64,000 bases of DNA from positions 62,001 through 126,000 of the forward strand of contig CALKFG010000003.1 in assembly GCA_938084575.1 (NCBI GenBank). The letters run 5' to 3'. This document shows, one piece after another, positions 1-7,685 of the stretch. This stretch comes from an uncultured Hyphomonadaceae bacterium. Its GTDB lineage: Bacteria; Pseudomonadota; Alphaproteobacteria; Caulobacterales; Hyphomonadaceae. Position 1 is the first letter of the stretch. The number at the start of each line of letters is the position of its first letter. Made by a program: the position numbers and the translations under genes. A model generated the notes under the pieces. It worked only from the letters and a program-made list of their open reading frames with translations, was not told the DNA's origin and searched no databases.

Positions 1-573
1 GAATTGCAGCTGCAGCAACCGCATGTTGTGCGGCTGGAGACCCGGCCGCCCAATATTGAGGGTTCCGGGGAAATCACCATGCGTGACCTGGTCAAGAACT
101 GTCTGCGTATGCGCCCGGAACGGATCATTGTCGGCGAAGTCAGGGGTCCGGAAGCGTTCGACCTGCTGCAGGCGATGAATACCGGGCATGATGGCTCGAT
201 GGGGACACTGCACGCCAACACGCCGCGCGAGGCGCTCAGCCGGGTCGAATCAATGATCACAATGGGCGGGTTTTCCCTGCCGGCAAAGACCATAAGAGAA
301 ATGATTGTCGGGTCGATCGACGTGATCATCCAGGCCTCTCGCCTGCGGGATGGATCACGCCGGATCATGACCATCACCGAGGTCATGGGGCTGGAGGGCG
401 AGACCATCGTTCTGCAGGACGTCCTGAAGTTCGAGATGGAAGGCGAGGACGTCGACGGCCGGGTGCTGGGAATGCATCGTGGCACGGGTGTCGGGCGGCC
501 CCGCTTCTGGGAAAGGGCGCAATATTATGGGCTCGAAAGAGACCTCGCCCGGGCTCTGGACGCTCTGAGCTAG
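1..573 (+). CDS. cpaF: Tad/Flp pilus assembly ATPase CpaF/TadA, C-terminal fragment
   Basis: This is the C-terminal part of the hexameric ATPase that powers assembly of Flp (Tad) pili at the inner membrane. The reading frame is already open at base 1, so the N-terminus and Walker A loop lie outside the window; about 190 codons are present. Visible landmarks are the Walker B stretch RIIVGEVRG and the histidine box [11 protein letters not shown], both typical of the secretion ATPase (VirB11/PulE) superfamily. The stop codon is followed within 2 bases by tadB, which fits the usual cpaF-tadB-tadC order. The start at the window edge is not a real start. Family assignment is secure; TadA and CpaF are two names for the same group. 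Confidence 0.95.
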   Translation, partial: ELQLQQPHVVRLETRPPNIEGSGEITMRDLVKNCLRMRPERIIVGEVRGPEAFDLLQAMNTGHDGSMGTLHANTPREALSRVESMITMGGFSLPAKTIREMIVGSIDVIIQASRLRDGSRRIMTITEVMGLEGETIVLQDVLKFEMEGEDVDGRVLGMHRGTGVGRPRFWERAQYYGLERDLARALDALS

Positions 574-575
574 GG

Positions 576-1616
576 ATGGGTATGGCCAACGATCTTGTCT
601 TCTTCGCCGTGGCGGGTCTGATCTTTCTTGTGATCGCCGGCCTGGGTCTGGCGATTCCGGCCGGCTCCAGCGGTGACCGCGCGGTCCGGCGACTGAAGAC
701 GCTGGATGCTGGCCGCGCCACTTCCCGGGTCAGAAAGTTACCCAAGGATGACGGGGCGGCCCGGCGCAAAAAAACCCAGCTGATGCTGAACAAGCTCCGG
801 GAACAAGGCAAGGCGCGCCGCCATCCCGGCATCGCCAACAATGTCGAGGCCAAGCTGATGCAGGCGGGGCTGGACATGGCGCCGCGGACATTCTGGCTCA
901 TCTCGATCACTCTGGGCCTGGTGAGTGCATTTGGCATCTGGTCATCGGGCGCCGAGGGGCCTCCGCCGGTCATGGGGATCGAGATCAAGTCACAGCCCGC
1001 CATGATCCTGGCGGCCCTGATTGGCGGCGGGCTTGGCCTGCCGCACTGGGTTCTGGGCCTGCTTGCCAAGCGACGTAATAAGAAGCTGATGAGCCAGTTC
1101 GCCGATGGCATCGATATCATCGTGCGGGGGGTCAAGTCTGGCCTGCCCCTGACCGAATGCCTGCGGATTATCGCCCGGGAAAGTCCGGCGCCTCTCGGCC
1201 CGGAATTTGTCCAGCTCACCGACAATATCCAGATGGGGACGGCGCTCGACCGGGCGCTACAGCAATTTTACAAACGGGTGCCGCTTCCAGAGGTAAATTT
1301 CTTTGTGATCGTCCTGTCGATCCAGGCCAAATCCGGTGGCAACCTGTCCGAAGCCCTCGGCAATCTTTCGGCCGTCATCCGGTCCCGCAAAATGATGCGG
1401 GAGAAGATCAAGGCCCTGTCATCGGAGGCAAAGGCGTCGTCTATGATTATTGGGGCTTTGCCGTTTGCCGTGGCCTTCATGGTTTATCTGACCACGCCGG
1501 ATTACATCATGGATTTGTTCATCACGCCGACGGGCCATATGATCCTGTTCATGGCGACCTGTCTGATGGCGATAGGCATTGCCGTGATGCGCAAAATGAT
1601 CAGTTTCGATATATGA
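576..1616 (+). CDS. tadB: Tad pilus inner-membrane protein TadB (T2SS GspF family)
   Basis: Inner-membrane platform protein of the Flp/Tad pilus, working with TadC and the CpaF ATPase. The 346-residue product has an N-terminal membrane segment (about residues 5-27), two more hydrophobic segments around 105-122 and 142-163, a cytoplasmic GspF-type helical domain (about 175-300, including FADGIDIIVRGVKSGLPL), and two C-terminal membrane helices. It begins 2 bases after the cpaF stop, so the genes are transcribed together and probably translationally coupled. A second ATG two codons downstream is better spaced from an AGGGA sequence and could be the real start. The TadB rather than TadC call rests on order and N-terminal topology. 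Confidence 0.93.
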   Translation: MGMANDLVFFAVAGLIFLVIAGLGLAIPAGSSGDRAVRRLKTLDAGRATSRVRKLPKDDGAARRKKTQLMLNKLREQGKARRHPGIANNVEAKLMQAGLDMAPRTFWLISITLGLVSAFGIWSSGAEGPPPVMGIEIKSQPAMILAALIGGGLGLPHWVLGLLAKRRNKKLMSQFADGIDIIVRGVKSGLPLTECLRIIARESPAPLGPEFVQLTDNIQMGTALDRALQQFYKRVPLPEVNFFVIVLSIQAKSGGNLSEALGNLSAVIRSRKMMREKIKALSSEAKASSMIIGALPFAVAFMVYLTTPDYIMDLFITPTGHMILFMATCLMAIGIAVMRKMISFDI

Positions 1617-1628
1617 GGAGCGCGTCAC

Positions 1629-2597
1629 ATGAGTTTCGCTGAATCGCTGAGTGATCCGGGCGTCCTGGCCTCGATGCTGGCCGCCCTCGCCATGTTTGCC
1701 ACCGTTACCTCTGTGATGCTTCCCGCCCTCAAGGGTGACAAGCTCGAAACCCGCCTCAAGCAGGTGACTGAGCAGCGAGAGAAACTGCGGCGTGCCAGCC
1801 GGGCCGCGCTGGAAACGAGCGGCCTGAAAAAAGAGGCGCAAGGGACGATTTCGTCGATCACGCAACGTCTCGACCTGCAGAAACTGCTCGAGGATCCTAA
1901 CATCCAGATCAAGCTCGAACAGGCCGGCATGCGGGGGCCACGTCCGCTGATGATCTTCTATTTCTGCCGTTTCGTGATGCCCTTCGCCTTCGCGCTGTTG
2001 ACCTTTGGCTATATCTTTTTCGTCGCCGATTTCGGGCTCGCGCCCCAGATGAAATATGGGTCGATCATTTTCGGAACGGCGGCCGGCTTTTACGCGCCGA
2101 ACCTGTATGTCGGCAATGTTGCGGCCAAGCGGCAGAAATCCCTCATGCGGGCATTTCCTGATGCCCTCGACATGATGCTGATCTGCGTTGAGGCGGGCAT
2201 GTCGATTGAAATGTCCTTCGCCAAGGTCGGGGCCGAAATTGGACCGGCATCTCCGGAGCTGGCAGAGGAGCTGCAGCTGACCACGGCCGAGCTGTCTTAC
2301 TTGCAGGACCGTCGCATGGCTTATGAAAATCTGGCACGACGCACCGGGCACGAAGGCGTCAAGGCGGTAACGATGGCGCTGATCCAGGCCGAGCGCTACG
2401 GCACGCCATTGGGGGATGCCCTGCGGGTCATGGCAAAGGAAAACCGTGAAATGCGGATGTCAGAGGCGGAAAAGAAGGCGGCAGCCCTTCCGGCCAAGCT
2501 GACGGTCCCGATGATCCTGTTTTTCCTGCCCGTCCTGTTCCTCGTGGTGCTGGGCCCAGCCTATATCAAGGTGACATCCGTGCAGGAAGCCGGCTAG
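1629..2597 (+). CDS. tadC: Tad pilus inner-membrane protein TadC (T2SS GspF family)
   Basis: Second GspF-like platform protein of the Tad secretion system, paralogous to TadB. The 322-residue product has an N-terminal membrane anchor, a basic cytoplasmic stretch, two central membrane segments (about 110-165), a GspF domain with FPDALDMMLICVEAGMS, and a C-terminal membrane segment ending near LFLVVLGPAYI. A good ribosome binding site (GAGGAG, seven bases before the ATG) supports the start. It lies 12 bases after tadB. In most genomes tadD would follow on the same strand; here the next gene is inverted and convergent. Confidence 0.93.
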   Translation: MSFAESLSDPGVLASMLAALAMFATVTSVMLPALKGDKLETRLKQVTEQREKLRRASRAALETSGLKKEAQGTISSITQRLDLQKLLEDPNIQIKLEQAGMRGPRPLMIFYFCRFVMPFAFALLTFGYIFFVADFGLAPQMKYGSIIFGTAAGFYAPNLYVGNVAAKRQKSLMRAFPDALDMMLICVEAGMSIEMSFAKVGAEIGPASPELAEELQLTTAELSYLQDRRMAYENLARRTGHEGVKAVTMALIQAERYGTPLGDALRVMAKENREMRMSEAEKKAAALPAKLTVPMILFFLPVLFLVVLGPAYIKVTSVQEAG

Positions 2598-2614
2598 GCG
2601 GCCTCCGGCGCGTT

Positions 2615-3529
2615 TTAGCCCTCGTCACCAAGCCTTAATTTGGGGCGCAGGGTCAGGCGCGGTTGAGGACCGGATGCTGTTGGCGGGGGTGCCGACGCGC
2701 TCTGTCCGATAGTGTCCGGCCGTTGCGGTGTGGCTCCGCCTGGCGCCGCCGGCCGCATCGCGTTGAGGGTCTCGAGATTCGATCTCAGCAGGGTGGGCGG
2801 GGCAAAGGGGTCAATCTCCCAGATGTCTTCCGTTTTGCCCTGCAGGCCAAGGATGAGGACAAGGTTTTGACGCACCTGATTGGTCGCCCCGGGAAGGTCG
2901 ATGGCGCGCCTTAAAGCACGCTCGGCCCCGTCGAGGTCTCCCGTGAACGCCAGAGACAGGCCATAATTTGTCCAGGTCGTTGCCCGTTGGGGATCGCGTT
3001 CGAGCGCAATCTGATAGGCCTCCTGGGCACGGTCATGCATTTCCAGCTGGTCGAAAGCCAGCCCCAGGGCCGCCAGTGGCGCCGCCTGATTCGCCGGGGC
3101 AAAATCAGCAGATCGGGCAAGGATGGGCACGGCGTCTGCCGGCTGCCCCTGATCCATCAGGCTACGTCCCATTTCGAGGTAAATCTCATACGCCTGGGGA
3201 TGGATGGCGAGGGTTGAGCGGCCGATGTCGGCCATTCGGTCATGGCTTTCGATCGCCCTCAGGGCTTTGAGAAAGGAGACCGCGACATCAAGGTCAGCGG
3301 GCGTTTTCTGGTATTCCCGGCTCCAGAATGTGGCGCGGGTCAGCGGATCCGAGCGCTCGGCCATGGCGATCTGCTCATCTGTCGCCTGGGCGGCGACCTC
3401 CGGGCTGGCGATAGACGGGCTGGTCTGCGCAGGCGGATCCAGGGGCAGGGGACCCGTAGCGGTGCAGGCTACAAGCAGGCTGGCCAGTGCCACCAAGGCT
3501 GTTTCCCGGCTGTGATTGACTATGGACAT
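2615..3529 (-). CDS. TPR lipoprotein, TadD-like
   Basis: Probable lipoprotein with tetratricopeptide repeats, similar in type and location to TadD, a periplasmic/outer-membrane assembly factor of Flp pili. The 304-residue protein has a signal peptide ending in a lipobox (LLVAC, Cys22), then several TPR units between about residues 75 and 235 (for example ALGLAFDQLEMHDRAQEAYQ and the following RATTWTNYGLSLAF unit), and a low-complexity Pro/Ala-rich tail. It is convergent with tadC, 17 bases away, instead of being in the operon, so it must have its own promoter, probably in the 102-base gap shared with the aminopeptidase gene. TadD is inferred from repeats, lipobox and neighbourhood. Confidence 0.75.
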   Translation of the reverse strand: MSIVNHSRETALVALASLLVACTATGPLPLDPPAQTSPSIASPEVAAQATDEQIAMAERSDPLTRATFWSREYQKTPADLDVAVSFLKALRAIESHDRMADIGRSTLAIHPQAYEIYLEMGRSLMDQGQPADAVPILARSADFAPANQAAPLAALGLAFDQLEMHDRAQEAYQIALERDPQRATTWTNYGLSLAFTGDLDGAERALRRAIDLPGATNQVRQNLVLILGLQGKTEDIWEIDPFAPPTLLRSNLETLNAMRPAAPGGATPQRPDTIGQSASAPPPTASGPQPRLTLRPKLRLGDEG

Positions 3530-3631
3530 GCCGCGCGCTCCTGAGCTCTATCAGAGGGAGTTTGCCCCGGGGCTGGTCAAGAACAGGTTAACCGAAACCG
3601 GGCTGGGATTAACGTTGAACAGGACGCGCTT

Positions 3632-5008
3632 ATGATTCCGACTTATCCCGCTTTAACCCGGCCGTCCGACGGGGCCATTCCGGTATTTCTCGTCACCGTC
3701 GATCAGTGGCCGGAGACCGACGCCGTGCCCGCGCGCCTGCAGGCGGCTGCAAAGGCCCAGGGCTTCAAGGCGTCGGCGGGGCAGCTGGTCCAGACGGCCT
3801 CCGAGGCGGGTGTGCCGGACGGTGTGCTGTTCGGTCTTGGGGATGGACAGGATGGCCTGGCGGTGGCCAGCCTATCGGCGCGTCTGCTGGCAAACGACTA
3901 TCAGATTATGGCGACGGGGGGCCTCAGCTTTGATCTCATTGCGGCCGGCTGGGTCGATGGTGCCTATCGGTTTGACCGGTATCTGGCCTCGGAAGATCCG
4001 CCCCGGCTGGTTATTCCCGATGGCGAGGACGCTGCGTCCATCATATCGGAGGCGGTCGCCATTCGGCGGCTGCGCGACATGGTGAACACGCCGGCCGAGG
4101 ATATGGGGCCGGCGGCGATTGAGGCAGAGGTCCAGGTGCTTGCCGAAACTTATGGGGCCCAACTCGTCGCCACGGTTGGAGAGGCCTTGCTGGCGGAGAA
4201 TTATCCGATGATCCATGCGGTCGGCCGGGCCGGTCCGCAGCCGCCCCGACTGATTGAGCTCAGCTGGGGTGATCCGACAGCACCGGAACTGGCCATTGTG
4301 GGTAAGGGCGTCGCGTTTGATACGGGGGGGCTGAATCTCAAAACCGGCAATTACATGCGGCTGATGAAGAAGGATATGGGCGGTGCAGCCCATGCCATCG
4401 CTCTGGCCGAGCTGGTGATGGCGGCATCCCTGCCGGTTCACCTTAGGCTTTACGTTCCGGCGGTTGAAAATGCTATCAGTGGAACCGCGTTTCGGCCCGG
4501 TGATATCCTCAGCAGCCGCAAGGGCCTTCACGTTGAAATCGATAATACGGATGCGGAGGGACGCCTTGTCCTGGGGGACGCGCTGACCCGCGCAAGCGAG
4601 ACCGATCCCGACCTGATCATTGACTTTGCGACCCTGACCGGCGCGGCGAGGGTCGCTCTGGGGCCGGATCTCGCGCCGTTTTACACCGAGGATGATGATC
4701 TGGCCGCGTCGATTGAGGCCGGTGCCCGGGACAGTGGTGACCCGGCCTGGCGCATGCCCTTATGGGCGCCCTATATGAGCGCCCTGAAAAGCCCGATCGC
4801 GGATCTGGTCAATTCCGCCTCCGACGGCATGGGTGGATCCATTACCGCGGCCTTGTTCCTGCAGAATTTTGTCGCCGCGCGGCGCTGGGTACATTTTGAT
4901 ATCTGGTCATGGCGCAAGGCCAAATATGGCCGTCCGGAGGGCGCCGCCGCATGTGGGCTGAGGGCCAGCTGGCGCATGCTGCAGACGCGCTATCGGTCTG
5001 CGGGGTAG
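3632..5008 (+). CDS. Leucyl aminopeptidase family protein (peptidase M17)
   Basis: Cytosolic dizinc/manganese aminopeptidase that removes N-terminal residues from peptides. The 458-residue product carries the M17 signature NTDAEGRL (residues 305-312) and the metal/substrate loop GKGVAFDTGGLNLK about 80 residues earlier, so the catalytic domain looks complete. The N-terminal domain is shorter and more divergent than in E. coli PepA (503 residues), placing it nearer to the shorter alphaproteobacterial M17 proteins. It is divergent from the tadD-like gene and convergent with nudC, so it is probably transcribed alone. Confidence 0.93.
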   Translation: MIPTYPALTRPSDGAIPVFLVTVDQWPETDAVPARLQAAAKAQGFKASAGQLVQTASEAGVPDGVLFGLGDGQDGLAVASLSARLLANDYQIMATGGLSFDLIAAGWVDGAYRFDRYLASEDPPRLVIPDGEDAASIISEAVAIRRLRDMVNTPAEDMGPAAIEAEVQVLAETYGAQLVATVGEALLAENYPMIHAVGRAGPQPPRLIELSWGDPTAPELAIVGKGVAFDTGGLNLKTGNYMRLMKKDMGGAAHAIALAELVMAASLPVHLRLYVPAVENAISGTAFRPGDILSSRKGLHVEIDNTDAEGRLVLGDALTRASETDPDLIIDFATLTGAARVALGPDLAPFYTEDDDLAASIEAGARDSGDPAWRMPLWAPYMSALKSPIADLVNSASDGMGGSITAALFLQNFVAARRWVHFDIWSWRKAKYGRPEGAAACGLRASWRMLQTRYRSAG

Positions 5009-5032
5009 GGCCCGAGGCCGGCCGCAGGCCGT

Positions 5033-5953
5033 CTAATTGTCGCGTTCTGCCCAGGCTTTCAGGATATGGTGGGCAACCGCCATGGGCGGCGGGCAATAGA
5101 TGTCCGGATGGGTTCCGGCCAGGACCTGGCGGGCTTCCGTTCGGCTGATCCAGCGCGCCGCCTCCAATTCGGTCTGGTCAACCGAGATCTCCATCGTGTC
5201 CGCCTCGACCAGGATTCCGACCATGAGAGAGGACGGGAAGGGCCAGGGCTGGCAGAACAGATATTCGGCGCGCGCCGGATCGGCCTTGATCCCGGCTTCC
5301 TCTTCCAGTTCCCTTGTGGCGGCCTGTTCGATGGTTTCGCCGGCTTCGACAAAGCCCGCCAGGGCCGACCAGAAACCGGCGGGCCAGTTGGCCTGACGTC
5401 CGAGCAGGCAGTGATCGTCCTTATAGGCCAGCATAATGGCCACCGGGTCCGTGCGGGGAAAATGCTCCCGGCTGCAGCTGGAGCAGACCCGCTTCCAGCC
5501 GGCTTCAAAGATATTGCTGATAGCGCCACAGGCGGCGCAGTAGGCATGGGTGCGGTGCCATTCCAGAAGGCTGCGGGCGGTAGCCGCCAGATTAGCCTGC
5601 ATGGCCGGCAGGGCAGCCGCTGCGGCCCGCATGTCCTCGAAGGCACCCAGGCCTTCGATCAGGGATCCCGCAAGCTCGAAGTCCGGCCCGAGGTCGAGGG
5701 CAAAAACAGGCGCCCCGGCTTTGTCCTTGCCAAGGAAAAGAGATCTCGTATCGGCCTGAAGCTTCAGCGCCTCCGGTCCAAGCCAGACGAGGCTGTCGCC
5801 AGACGTGGCGACAAAGGGCAGGCCTTCCTTGCACAGGAAGATCAGCACATTGTCCGCGCGCAGGGCCTGATCGAGCCAGACCGTGTCGGTGCGGTGATGG
5901 GCGGCTCGGTCAATCGGGCGGGCCGCGAGCGGAATATCATTCGATGTCATCAT
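5033..5953 (-). CDS. nudC: NAD(+) diphosphatase / NADH pyrophosphatase NudC
   Basis: Nudix hydrolase that cleaves NAD(H) and, in characterised homologues, removes NAD caps from RNA. Visible features are a four-cysteine zinc ribbon (CAAC and CSSC), the complete Nudix box beginning GFVEAGETIEQAA and ending RELEEEAGI, and the NudC signature (C)QPWPFPSS just after it. The start was set at the tandem ATGs at 5953/5950, preceded by AAGGA, instead of an upstream TTG that would extend the frame to 5995. The protein is then about 306 residues, close to the family's usual length. Confidence 0.93.
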   Translation of the reverse strand: MMTSNDIPLAARPIDRAAHHRTDTVWLDQALRADNVLIFLCKEGLPFVATSGDSLVWLGPEALKLQADTRSLFLGKDKAGAPVFALDLGPDFELAGSLIEGLGAFEDMRAAAAALPAMQANLAATARSLLEWHRTHAYCAACGAISNIFEAGWKRVCSSCSREHFPRTDPVAIMLAYKDDHCLLGRQANWPAGFWSALAGFVEAGETIEQAATRELEEEAGIKADPARAEYLFCQPWPFPSSLMVGILVEADTMEISVDQTELEAARWISRTEARQVLAGTHPDIYCPPPMAVAHHILKAWAERDN

Positions 5954-6115
5954 GATCGAATCCTTAGCAGCGTTCGACCCCTTGTCACCCGCCAAATGAG
6001 TCGCGATATAGAGAGCAGGAGGCTGGCGGCGGACGGGTCCATCGCCAAACGGGTCAGGTCGGGAACGAAGCAGCCCTAACGATTGCCGACACGGGTCGCT
6101 GTCCAGTCTCCGCTT

Positions 6116-7621
6116 TCAGTTGCTGTCGGTGTCCATTTGCGCGAACCAGTCGGCGGCGGCCTGCAGGTGCGCCGCGCGCTTGTCGGCGTCCATTTTGCGG
6201 ACCATCGAGACCATCATGGCCCAGCGGGGATTCCGCTCGAGCGCATCTGCATGGGTCCAGATCCATCTCCAGTACAGGCCGTCCCAGGTCCGGCACCAGT
6301 CGCCGCCCGGATAGTTGGACATTTTCCGGATATAGGCAGAGCCGGAAAAATAAGGCTTGGTGGTGATCAGGCCGCCATCGGCATTCTGGCTCATGGCATA
6401 CACATTGGGCACCATGACCCAGTCATAGGCATCGATAAACAGGCCCATAAACCAGGCATAGATGTCGTCAGGGTCGAACTCGCACAGAAACATGAAGCCG
6501 CCCAAAAGCATCAGCCGCTCAATATGATGGGCATAGCCGGTCTTCAGCACGCGCTTTATGGTGTCATCTATCGGCAGGATCCCGGTCGTGCCGGTCCAGA
6601 AGCTTTGCGGGATACGCCGTTGATGCCCCCAGTGATTGGTTGTGCGCATCGTCGGGCCGAGATCTTCATAAGTCGCGCGCATGAATTCGCGCCAGCCGAG
6701 GATTTGCCGGACGAAGCCCTCAACGGAATTGAGCGGTATCTGGTGTTCGCGCCCATGGGCCAGCGCGGCGTCGATAATCTGGTGCGGTGACAGAAGCCCG
6801 ATATTGAGGCCGGCGGTCAGCGCGGCGTGCCAGAGCAGGCTCTCACCTTCCAGCATGGCGTCTTCATATGGACCGAAAGATGTGAACCGCTGTGCCAGAA
6901 ACGTGTTGAGCATCGCCTTCGCCTGGTCCGGACTGGTTGGCCAGTAGATCTGGTCGAGCTGACCAGGGGCCTCGGGAAAGTCGGCTTCGATGGCGTTGCG
7001 CGCCGCCTCCTCGATCGGGTCTGGCGTCCGGCCGACCAGTTGCGGCACCGAGCCCTGAAGCTTGCGGGGCACCTTTTTGCGATTGTGCTCGTCGAAGCTC
7101 CACTGGCCGCCCGCCGGACCGGTCTGGTCCATGAGGTGCCCGGTCCGGCGCCTCTGGTTTTTGTAGAATTCAGCCATGAACCAACGGGACTGGCCCGACC
7201 GCCAGGCCCGGTTCTGGGCTGGCGTGTTGATGAAATTGGGACTGTCCATCTCGGTGAGGCTCAGGCCGTGGGTCTGGCAGCCGGTCCGAAGGCGCTGGCT
7301 GAGCACATCGTCGACGGGGTCCACAACGCGGATCCGGTTCACGCCCTGATCGGCGAGATCACCAAGCGCGGTGCTCAGCAGGCCAGCGTCCGGCCTGTAA
7401 TGCACCCGGCTGACAGGCAGGCCGTCGGCCTCAAGGCGCGCGGCAAAGCGGTCGAGGCTGGCCCGGTGCAGCCAGAGTTTTTGCTTGTGAAAGGCGACCG
7501 GCCATTCCGGATCGCCAAAGAAGAGCGGCTCTTCGATCAGGACGATACGGTCAGGTGCCGGGGCAAGGCCGGGGTGATTTTCGAACAATTGATGGGGAAA
7601 AATAAGCAAAGCTGTCGTCAT
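6116..7621 (-). CDS. Photolyase/cryptochrome of the DPRP (FeS-BCP-like) family, lacking the usual Fe-S cysteines
   Basis: Flavoprotein of the 'deoxyribodipyrimidine photolyase-related' family, the group that includes the bacterial (6-4) photolyase PhrB. The 501 residues start with a photolyase-type Rossmann domain (ALLIFPHQLFENH) and continue into the helical FAD domain with the family segments WREFMRATYE, MLLGGF and MSQNADGG. In PhrB-type members a cysteine cluster in the C-terminal domain binds a 4Fe-4S cluster; the matching region here reads KMSNYPGGDWCRTWDGLYW and has only one Cys. It is therefore likely a cluster-free branch. It is divergent from dnaX with 64 bases between start codons. 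Repair versus light-sensing function cannot be decided from sequence. Confidence 0.88.
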   Translation of the reverse strand: MTTALLIFPHQLFENHPGLAPAPDRIVLIEEPLFFGDPEWPVAFHKQKLWLHRASLDRFAARLEADGLPVSRVHYRPDAGLLSTALGDLADQGVNRIRVVDPVDDVLSQRLRTGCQTHGLSLTEMDSPNFINTPAQNRAWRSGQSRWFMAEFYKNQRRRTGHLMDQTGPAGGQWSFDEHNRKKVPRKLQGSVPQLVGRTPDPIEEAARNAIEADFPEAPGQLDQIYWPTSPDQAKAMLNTFLAQRFTSFGPYEDAMLEGESLLWHAALTAGLNIGLLSPHQIIDAALAHGREHQIPLNSVEGFVRQILGWREFMRATYEDLGPTMRTTNHWGHQRRIPQSFWTGTTGILPIDDTIKRVLKTGYAHHIERLMLLGGFMFLCEFDPDDIYAWFMGLFIDAYDWVMVPNVYAMSQNADGGLITTKPYFSGSAYIRKMSNYPGGDWCRTWDGLYWRWIWTHADALERNPRWAMMVSMVRKMDADKRAAHLQAAADWFAQMDTDSN

Positions 7622-7685
7622 CGCCTACCAGCTAGCGCAGTTCGGCATTGCGGCGACCCCCGAGTCCCTGCCATAGATAAACCGG

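Noticed and set aside
3585-3625. Two TTAAC sequences that look like CtrA half-sites between the tadD-like gene and the aminopeptidase gene.
   Set aside because: They are 17 bases apart, not 7, so they do not form a CtrA box.
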